NCBI RefSeq assembly: GCF_008691045.1
Contig: NZ_VMSO01000003.1
Location: 167,356 to 231,355, forward strand
Origin: Mediterraneibacter catenae
Lineage (GTDB): Bacteria > Bacillota > Clostridia > Lachnospirales > Lachnospiraceae
Length of the DNA stretch: 64,000 bases
Reading direction: 5' to 3'
Numbering within the stretch: position 1 is the first letter of the stretch; each line of letters starts with the position of its first letter. The notes under the pieces were generated by a model. That model was not told where the DNA came from and made no database searches. It saw only the letters and a program-made list of their open reading frames with translations. Positions 57,895 to 64,000 of this stretch are shown here, piece by piece. The translations under genes were made by a program, and so were the position numbers.

Positions 57895-57953
57895 TATCGG
57901 CTGCAACAGCGTACCCCTTCAACATTTAAAAACCCATAAGGAGGGTCTGTGTA

Positions 57954-58913
57954 GTGTTTGATTTTAATAAACCAAATATTGAAATTACGGATGTTTCAGA
58001 TGATAAAAAATACGGAAGATTTGTCGTAGAGCCGTTGGAGAGAGGTTACGGAACAACCCTTGGAAACTCCCTGAGAAGAATTATGCTTTCTTCTCTTCCG
58101 GGAGCAGCCATCAGTTCCGTGAAGATTGACGGTGTGCTGCACGAATTCAGCTCCATTCCGGGGGTAAAAGAAGACGTGACAGAGATCATTATGAATCTGA
58201 AATCTCTGGCGATCAAGAACACTTCCGAATCTGATGAAGTCAAGACAGCATATATCGAGTTCGAGGGTGAGGGCGTTGTTACAGGCGCTGATATTCAGGC
58301 GGATTCTGATATCGAGATCGTTAATCCGGAGCAGGTCATCGCTACATTGAGCGGCGGCAAGGACTGCAAATTGTATATGGAACTGACCATTACAAAAGGC
58401 AGAGGATATGTGAGTGCAGACAAGAATAAGACAGAGGACATGCCGATCGGCGTGATCCCGATTGATTCCATTTACACTCCGGTTGACCGTGTAAATCTTA
58501 CTGTAGAGAATACCCGTGTCGGACAGATCACCGATTATGATAAACTGACACTTGACGTGTGGACAAAGGGAACGATGCTTCCTGATGAGGCTGTCAGCCT
58601 TGCGGCTAAAGTCTTAAGCGAGCATCTGAAACTCTTTGTTGATCTCTCAGAAGTTGCTCAGGCAGCGGAAGTTATGATCGAGAAAGAGGATGACGAGAAA
58701 GAGAAAGTTCTTGAGATGAGCATTGATGAGCTCGAGCTTTCCGTTCGTTCCTACAATTGTCTGAAGAGAGCCGGAATTAATACCGTAGAAGAGCTTACAA
58801 ACAAGACACCTGAGGATATGATGAAAGTCCGCAACCTCGGACGTAAATCCCTTGAGGAAGTTCTTGCGAAGCTCAAAGAGCTCAATCTGGAGTTAAATCA
58901 AGGCGACGAATAA
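57954..58913 (+). CDS. rpoA: RNA polymerase alpha subunit
   Basis: 319 residues from a GTG start, with AAGGAGGG upstream. N-terminal dimerisation domain with [24 protein letters not shown]-terminal domain (about 245-310) [21 protein letters not shown]...[11 protein letters not shown] binds UP elements and activators. Confidence 0.98.
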   Translation: MFDFNKPNIEITDVSDDKKYGRFVVEPLERGYGTTLGNSLRRIMLSSLPGAAISSVKIDGVLHEFSSIPGVKEDVTEIIMNLKSLAIKNTSESDEVKTAYIEFEGEGVVTGADIQADSDIEIVNPEQVIATLSGGKDCKLYMELTITKGRGYVSADKNKTEDMPIGVIPIDSIYTPVDRVNLTVENTRVGQITDYDKLTLDVWTKGTMLPDEAVSLAAKVLSEHLKLFVDLSEVAQAAEVMIEKEDDEKEKVLEMSIDELELSVRSYNCLKRAGINTVEELTNKTPEDMMKVRNLGRKSLEEVLAKLKELNLELNQGDE

Positions 58914-59099
58914 CATAAAGCGTCTTGATGCTGCTTCTTGAGCCACAGGATCAAGAAGATACCATTAATAGGGTGATGAGTAATTCAGGTGCCCTGTAGG
59001 AAACATTGTAATAACTCTCTGCCGATAAGCCCGAAGAGCACGGCGGAGACATTTGATTAATAAGCCCGAAGATGCATAACCAAATGGAGGAAATTAGAA

Positions 59100-59636
59100 A
59101 TGGCAAAGTATAGAAAACTCGGCAGAACATCAAGCCAGAGAAAAGCGTTGATCAGAAATCAGGTAACAGCTCTGCTCAACAACGGAAAGATCGTTACAAC
59201 AGAAGCTAAAGCGAAAGAGATCCGCAAAGTTGCAGAGAAGCTTATCGCAATGGCAGTTAAAGAGAAAGATAATTTCGATGAAGTAACTGTAACAGCCAAA
59301 GTTGCCCGCAAGGACAAAGACGGCAAGAGAGTGAAAGAAGTTGTCGATGGAAAGAAAGTAACAGTTTACGATGAAGTAGAGAAGAAGATCAAGAAAGATC
59401 AGCCGAGCCGTCTCCACGCAAGACGTGAGATGATGAAGGTTCTCTGCCCGGTTACTGAGGTTCCGGCAAAGGCTGCAGGCAAGAAAGCAGGCACAAAGAA
59501 AGTTGACGTAGTAGAGAAACTCTTCACAGAGATTGCACCGAAATACGCAGACCGCAATGGTGGTTACACAAGAATCATCAAGATCGGACAGCGTAAAGGT
59601 GACGCTGCTATGGAAGTTCTGATGGAGCTTGTATAA
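59100..59636 (+). CDS. rplQ: 50S ribosomal protein L17, extended form
   Basis: 178 residues against about 120 in Bacillus. The ends are canonical ([39 protein letters not shown]). Extra charged sequence lies between EKLIAMA (about 48-54) and SRLHARRE (about 100-107), including [23 protein letters not shown], and a smaller Lys/Ala-rich piece near 122-135. TGGAGG upstream. Last gene of the ribosomal operon. Confidence 0.95.
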   Translation: MAKYRKLGRTSSQRKALIRNQVTALLNNGKIVTTEAKAKEIRKVAEKLIAMAVKEKDNFDEVTVTAKVARKDKDGKRVKEVVDGKKVTVYDEVEKKIKKDQPSRLHARREMMKVLCPVTEVPAKAAGKKAGTKKVDVVEKLFTEIAPKYADRNGGYTRIIKIGQRKGDAAMEVLMELV

Positions 59637-59682
59637 TTGAATAAGAAATATGACCATTCATTTACCGCCGGGTAAATGTAAA

Positions 59683-59734
59683 GCGTTGAATCTGTATCGG
59701 CAGGCCGTAGGAGATACAGGTTTGGCGCTTTTTT
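59683..59734 (+). terminator. Terminator of the ribosomal superoperon
   Basis: 16-bp stem with G-U pairs: GCGTTGAATCTGTATC (59683-59698) and GATACAGGTTTGGCGC (59713-59728), then TTTTTTG. Confidence 0.9.
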
Positions 59735-59805
59735 GTTTGTATGGATAGAATGCACATGACTTTCAGTAATTTTAAATATAACGTACATATGGGAGGACAC
59801 GTATT

Positions 59806-60126
59806 ATGGAATGGGCATTTTTAGTTATTGCAGGCGGTCTGGAAGTATTTTGGTCCACCTGTATGAAGTATTCAAATGGATTTACAGAAATAAAGTATAC
59901 AGTACTAACGATTATCGGGATGGTATTCAGTTTCATTTTTCTATCGCAGGCTACAAAGACTCTGCCTCTGGGAACAGCTTATGCAGTCTGGACGGGAATC
60001 GGAGCCCTGGGAGCAGTCATAGTCGGAATCGTGCTGTTTAAAGAGCCGGTGACAGCTGCGAGGATATTCTTTGTATCACTGCTGTTGATTGGAATTATAG
60101 GGCTGAAAGCGACATCAGGACATTAA
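59806..60126 (+). CDS. Small multidrug resistance family exporter, SugE/Gdx-like
   Basis: 106 residues, four membrane helices. The proton/substrate Glu13 sits in GGLEVFWSTCMKYSNGF, and LPLGTAYAVWTGIGALGAVIVGI is the SugE/Gdx signature, pointing to a guanidinium exporter rather than a broad EmrE. Works as a dual-topology dimer. GGGAGG precedes the ATG. I looked for a guanidine riboswitch in the short leader and saw none. Confidence 0.85.
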   Translation: MEWAFLVIAGGLEVFWSTCMKYSNGFTEIKYTVLTIIGMVFSFIFLSQATKTLPLGTAYAVWTGIGALGAVIVGIVLFKEPVTAARIFFVSLLLIGIIGLKATSGH

Positions 60127-60206
60127 TATTTTCTGCGTCTTTAAATTTACAGGCTGGGTGAAAATTTGTATGTATGCCGTTATATTTTGTATATAATGCA
60201 CAAATA

Positions 60207-60238
60207 TTGTTAAAAATATAACGTTAATATTTTAACAA
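60207..60238. promoter_or_regulatory. Two overlapping Rex-like operators before adhE
   Basis: TTGTTA-6 nt-TAACGT (60207-60224) and ACGTTA-6 nt-TAACAA (60221-60238) each match the Rex pattern TTGTTANNNNNNTAACAA at 10 of 12 positions and share ACGT, making a 32-bp near-palindrome. They lie 7 bp before the -35 box of adhE. Rex releases DNA when NADH is high. Confidence 0.75.
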
Positions 60239-60245
60239 AAACACA

Positions 60246-60275
60246 TTGACAAAAATTTAACGAATCCCTTATACT
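60246..60275 (+). promoter_or_regulatory. adhE promoter
   Basis: TTGACA (60246-60251), an 18-bp spacer and TATACT (60270-60275). A TATAAT also occurs at 60192-60197 without a good -35. Confidence 0.75.
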
Positions 60276-60327
60276 TAGAACTGTGGTAAGCAACCAGTAA
60301 ATATTAAGTACAGGAGGATTTATTAAA

Positions 60328-62946
60328 ATGGCCGAGAAAGAAAAGGCAGTAGTGCCTGAGATCATCGACAATGTGGAAGCTCTTGAAGCGAAGATGAAAG
60401 CCATGCGTGAGGCGCAGAAAGTATTCGCGACTTACACCCAGGAGCAGGTGGACAGGATCTTCTATGAAGCTGCAATGGCAGCAAATAAACAGCGTATTCC
60501 GCTGGCTAAGATGGCGGTCGAAGAGACAAAACGCGGTGTGATGGAAGACAAAGTTATCAAGAATCATTATGCGGCTGAGTATATTTATAATACCTATAAA
60601 GATACAAAAACATGCGGCGTGATTGAGGAAGACTCTGCATACGGTATCAAGAAAATAGCAGAACCGATCGGTCTTGTTGCTGCCGTGATTCCGACGACAA
60701 ACCCTACTTCTACGGCTATCTTTAAGACGCTGATCTGCCTGAAGACGAGAAACGCTATTATTATCAGTCCCCATCCAAGCGCAAAAGCGTGTACGATCGC
60801 CGCGGCAAAAGTCGTTCTGGAGGCCGCGGTAAAGGCAGGAGCGCCGGAAGGAATTATTGGCTGGATCGACGTGCCATCTCTTGAACTGACAAACACAGTC
60901 ATGAGAGAGTCTGACATTATCCTGGCGACGGGAGGTCCGGGCATGGTAAAGGCCGCATACTCTTCTGGAAAGCCGGCTCTGGGTGTAGGAGCAGGAAATA
61001 CACCGGTCATCATTGACGATTCGGCAGATATCCGGATGGCGGTGAATTCCATTATTCATTCCAAGACATTTGACAATGGCATGATCTGCGCATCCGAGCA
61101 GTCGGTGACTGTCCTTGACAGCATATATGACGATGTAAAGAGGGAGTTTGCGTACCGGGGGTGCTATTTTCTTAAACCAGGTGAAGAAGTCGACAAAGTG
61201 CGCAAGACAATTATTATTAATGGCGCCTTGAACAGTAAGATACCGGGAAAATCAGCATATGAAATTGCGCAGCTTGCCGGTATTGATGTTCCTGAAAATA
61301 CAAAAATCCTGATTGGTGAGGTGGAGTCTGTTGATATTTCTGAAGAATTTGCCCATGAAAAATTATCTCCTGTACTTGCAATGTATCGGGCGAAGACATT
61401 TGACGAAGCTCTTGAAAAAGCAGCTCAGCTCGTAGCTGACGGCGGATACGGACATACATCTTCTCTCTATGTAGATCCGTCAGAGACGGAAAAGATACAG
61501 AAACATTATGAGGCAATGAAGACATGCCGTGTACTGATTAATACACCGTCTTCCCACGGCGGTATTGGCGATCTGTATAACTTCAAACTTGCACCGTCAC
61601 TCACCCTGGGATGCGGTTCATGGGGCGGAAATTCTGTATCAGAAAACGTTGGAGTGAAACATCTTCTGAATGTGAAGACGGTTGCCGAGAGGAGAGAGAA
61701 TATGCTGTGGTTCAGGACGCCTGAGAAAGTATACTTTAAGAAAGGCTGTACACCGGTTGCGCTGGCAGAGCTTGGCAATGTGATGCATAAGAAAAAAGCG
61801 TTCATCGTAACGGATACATTCCTTTACAAAAACGGATATGCAGATCCGATTGAGAAGAAACTGGATGAAATGGGAATTCAGCACGCATGCTTCTATGATG
61901 TGGCGCCGGACCCGACATTGCAGTGTGCCCGGGAAGGTGTAAAACAGATGCGTTCCTTTGAGCCGGATACAATTATTGCCCTGGGAGGAGGCTCTGCAAT
62001 GGATGCTGCCAAGATCATGTGGCTTATGTATGAACATCCGGAAGCAGACTTTGAGGACATGGCGATGGATTTCATGGACATCCGCAAGAGAGTCTTTACA
62101 TTCCCGAAAATGGGAGAGAAAGCTTATTTTGTGGCAATCCCGACGTCTTCTGGTACGGGATCGGAGGTTACGCCATTTGCTATTATTACAGATGCAGAGA
62201 CGGGCGTGAAATGGCCAATCGCTGACTACGAGCTGCTCCCCAATATGGCAATTGTAGATGTGGATAATGCAATGACAGCGCCGAAAGGTCTGACAAGCGC
62301 GTCCGGTATCGATGTTATGACACATGCGATCGAAGCATATGTTTCAATCATGGCTACCGACTACACAGATGGACTTGCTATGAAAGCTGTTAAGCTGGTG
62401 TTCGATAATCTCCCTTCTGCTTATGAGAATGGCGCAAAGGCTCCGAAAGCGCGTGAGGCAATGCACAATGCGTCCTGTATGGCAGGCATGGCATTTGCAA
62501 ATGCGTTCCTTGGAGTAAATCACTCTATGGCTCACAAGCTTGGCGCATTCCACCACCTTCCTCACGGCGTGGCAAATGCAGTGATTCTGACAGAAGTTAT
62601 GAGATACAATGCGGCAGAAGCTCCGACAAAGATGGGAACTTTTTCTCAGTATCAGTATCCGCATGCGCTTTCCAGATATGCAGAGCTCGGACGCTTTGCG
62701 GGATGCACGGGCAGCACGGATGAAGAAGTATTCGAGAGCTTTATTGCGAAATTGGAAGATTTAAAAGAAAAAATTGGTATTAAGAAGACGATAAAAGACT
62801 ACGGCATTGATGAAAAATATTTCCTTGAGACACTGGATGAGATGAGTGAGCAGGCATTTAATGATCAGTGTACTGCAGCAAATCCGAGATATCCGCTCAT
62901 CAAAGAAATAAAAGAAATTTATTTGAAGTGTTACTACGGAAAATAA
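60328..62946 (+). CDS. adhE: Bifunctional acetaldehyde-CoA/alcohol dehydrogenase
   Basis: 872 residues. The N-terminal CoA-acylating aldehyde dehydrogenase (about 1-440) has the catalytic Cys in DNGMICASEQS. The C-terminal iron-dependent alcohol dehydrogenase (about 460-872) has GGGSAMDAAKIMW, SSGTGSEVTPFA and the iron-binding His cluster NHSMAHKLGAFHHLPHG. It reduces acetyl-CoA to ethanol, re-oxidising two NADH, and usually forms spirosomes. CAGGAGG precedes the ATG. The Rex-like double operator upstream fits redox control. Confidence 0.97.
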   Translation: MAEKEKAVVPEIIDNVEALEAKMKAMREAQKVFATYTQEQVDRIFYEAAMAANKQRIPLAKMAVEETKRGVMEDKVIKNHYAAEYIYNTYKDTKTCGVIEEDSAYGIKKIAEPIGLVAAVIPTTNPTSTAIFKTLICLKTRNAIIISPHPSAKACTIAAAKVVLEAAVKAGAPEGIIGWIDVPSLELTNTVMRESDIILATGGPGMVKAAYSSGKPALGVGAGNTPVIIDDSADIRMAVNSIIHSKTFDNGMICASEQSVTVLDSIYDDVKREFAYRGCYFLKPGEEVDKVRKTIIINGALNSKIPGKSAYEIAQLAGIDVPENTKILIGEVESVDISEEFAHEKLSPVLAMYRAKTFDEALEKAAQLVADGGYGHTSSLYVDPSETEKIQKHYEAMKTCRVLINTPSSHGGIGDLYNFKLAPSLTLGCGSWGGNSVSENVGVKHLLNVKTVAERRENMLWFRTPEKVYFKKGCTPVALAELGNVMHKKKAFIVTDTFLYKNGYADPIEKKLDEMGIQHACFYDVAPDPTLQCAREGVKQMRSFEPDTIIALGGGSAMDAAKIMWLMYEHPEADFEDMAMDFMDIRKRVFTFPKMGEKAYFVAIPTSSGTGSEVTPFAIITDAETGVKWPIADYELLPNMAIVDVDNAMTAPKGLTSASGIDVMTHAIEAYVSIMATDYTDGLAMKAVKLVFDNLPSAYENGAKAPKAREAMHNASCMAGMAFANAFLGVNHSMAHKLGAFHHLPHGVANAVILTEVMRYNAAEAPTKMGTFSQYQYPHALSRYAELGRFAGCTGSTDEEVFESFIAKLEDLKEKIGIKKTIKDYGIDEKYFLETLDEMSEQAFNDQCTAANPRYPLIKEIKEIYLKCYYGK

Positions 62947-62959
62947 TGTAGATCGAAGA

Positions 62960-63007
62960 GAGCAGATGCGGAGAAGGCCAGAGTGCAGCTTTGCATCTGC
63001 TCCTTTT
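62960..63007 (+). terminator. adhE terminator
   Basis: GAGCAGATGC (62960-62969) pairs with GCATCTGCTC (62993-63002), then CTTTTG. Confidence 0.88.
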
Positions 63008-63129
63008 GCGAGTACAGCAATCCTGACCTTATGTTTGTTAAAGAAATAACGATAAAAATAATCATAAAAATATGGTTAAAAATTGCACAAACTTCTGCGT
63101 GAGTCCTTTTTTTGAATGAATTAATAGGG

Positions 63130-63135
63130 TATAAT
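63130..63135 (+). promoter_or_regulatory. -10 box of the APH-family gene
   Basis: TATAAT preceded by a T-run instead of a clear -35 (TTTTTT at 63107-63112, 17 bp away). Confidence 0.45.
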
Positions 63136-63179
63136 TAGACCATCAGATATGAAAAGTTCAATTAAGGAGGGCATTGTTT

Positions 63180-63935
63180 ATGAAGCTGGAAGAAAAAAAT
63201 ATTATTGTAGAACGTCCGTATAAAACAGTCTACAGATGTGATGACAGTATTGTAAAAGTATTTGCTGAGACACATCCGAAGGCAGATATTTTTAATGAAG
63301 CGCTGTTGACTGCCCGGATAGAAGAGACCGGACTTGACATCCCTAAAGTAAAAGGTGTGACTCAGATTGAAGGTAAATGGGCGATCGAGATTGAATATAA
63401 AGACGGAAAGACGCTGGAAGAGATGATGCAGTCTGACAGAAGTAATATGGATAAATATATGAGCGATTTTGTCGATCTGCAGCTTAAAGTACACAGTAAG
63501 AGATCGCCGCTTCTGACAGGTATGAAAGATAAGATTTCCCGACAGATCAACAGCCTGAAAATCCTCGATGCAACGACAAGATACGAGCTTCTGACCCGTC
63601 TGGAAAGCATGCCAAAGCACAATAAAGTATGTCACGGTGACTTTAATCCCAGTAATGTCATTGTTGGGAAAAACGGTAAGATGACAGTGGTTGACTGGGC
63701 TCATGCAACCCAGGGAAATGCAAGCGCAGATGCGGCTATGACATATCTTCTTTTCGCGTTAAAAGATCAGGAGACAGCGGATTTGTATATGAACATTTTC
63801 TGCAAGAAGAGTGACACGGCCAGACAATATGTACAGCAGTGGCTTCCGATTGTAGCAGCAGCACAGCTGACAAAAGATAATGAGCTGGAAAAAGATTTTC
63901 TGATGAAGTGGATTGACGTAATTGATTATCAGTAG
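63180..63935 (+). CDS. Aminoglycoside phosphotransferase (APH)-family small-molecule kinase
   Basis: 251 residues from ATG 63180 (MKLEEKNIIVERP), with AAGGAGG 8 nt upstream. The catalytic loop is CHGDFNPSNVIV (Asp154) and the metal-binding DFG-equivalent is VVDWAHA (Asp172). The N-lobe is short, with a Lys in SIVKVFAETHPK. Members phosphorylate aminoglycosides, choline, homoserine or sugars; nothing here fixes the substrate, and a metabolic kinase is at least as likely as a resistance gene. No resistance context. Confidence 0.8.
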   Translation: MKLEEKNIIVERPYKTVYRCDDSIVKVFAETHPKADIFNEALLTARIEETGLDIPKVKGVTQIEGKWAIEIEYKDGKTLEEMMQSDRSNMDKYMSDFVDLQLKVHSKRSPLLTGMKDKISRQINSLKILDATTRYELLTRLESMPKHNKVCHGDFNPSNVIVGKNGKMTVVDWAHATQGNASADAAMTYLLFALKDQETADLYMNIFCKKSDTARQYVQQWLPIVAAAQLTKDNELEKDFLMKWIDVIDYQ

Positions 63936-64000
63936 AAGGAAATTCGGATTTATCTGACTGAGAAAGAGTCCGCCGGGAGGTATGTATTGTTAGCGCACAC

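Noticed and set aside
59735..59805. Guanidine riboswitch upstream of the SugE/Gdx-like gene
   Set aside because: The leader after the rplQ terminator is only about 70 nt and lacks the conserved ykkC, mini-ykkC and guanidine-III sequence motifs.
63180..63935. Aminoglycoside resistance gene
   Set aside because: The APH fold is clear, but resistance subfamily motifs and a mobile context are missing, so only the broad kinase family is claimed.

Overview
The window reads as a chromosomal segment of a Gram-positive anaerobe of the class Clostridia, most likely family Lachnospiraceae. The evidence is a Firmicutes-type S10/spc/alpha ribosomal operon with a zinc-ribbon S14 and a KOW protein between adk and infA, T-box leaders, strong AGGAGG ribosome binding sites, spoVG, the glgC/glgD pair, HydF for [FeFe]-hydrogenase maturation, a bifunctional adhE, and dnaD next to a dnaC-type helicase loader. 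The genus cannot be fixed from the sequence alone. I see no tRNA or rRNA gene, no CRISPR array, no prophage and no complete insertion sequence. Layout: 1-5.8 kb on the minus strand holds a cut-off KdpD-like histidine kinase, prs, dnaC, dnaD and murC, with a small cluster of DnaA boxes between dnaD and murC. 6.0-12.1 kb holds glgC-glgD (glycogen), spoVG, an opposed RluA-type pseudouridine synthase and an xpaC-telA pair. 12.1-15.0 kb holds proS behind a proline T-box and a cysteine-synthase-family gene. 15.0-20.1 kb starts with two copies of a structured 138-bp repeat, then rpsL-rpsG-fusA-tuf. 20.3-24.2 kb is accessory: a small membrane protein, a lipoprotein gene broken by a 10-bp tandem duplication, yitT, a HAD phosphatase and a TetR regulator. 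24.3-30.1 kb is an unusual block: hypB, a 914-residue iron-sulfur flavoprotein, hypA, a multi-pass membrane protein and a TIM-barrel-like protein, with no hydrogenase subunit in sight. 30.4-33.8 kb is the ECF transporter energising module (ecfA1-ecfA2-ecfT) and truA. 33.9-39.1 kb is an N-acetylglucosamine regulon: nagB-nagA, a BglG/LicT-family antiterminator, and PTS IIA and IICB genes. Both halves begin with a promoter, a RAT antiterminator sequence and an overlapping terminator. 39.2-43.1 kb holds tyrS behind a tyrosine T-box, hydF and an opposed tail-anchored coiled-coil gene. 43.2-59.6 kb is the ribosomal superoperon from rpsJ to rplQ, including secY, adk, infA and rpoA. 59.8-63.9 kb holds a SugE/Gdx-type exporter, adhE behind two overlapping Rex-like operators, and an APH-family kinase. 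The parts that go beyond routine housekeeping are: (1) a dispersed folded repeat (two direct copies before rpsL, one inverted copy between secY and adk) whose outer stem changes with base-pair compensation; (2) a second bipartite REP-like palindrome in two inverted copies around the truA-nag block; (3) the hypB/hypA block without a [NiFe] hydrogenase; (4) the two-site RAT control of GlcNAc use; (5) the tandem-duplication frameshift; and (6) long structured leaders before rpsJ and rpsM.
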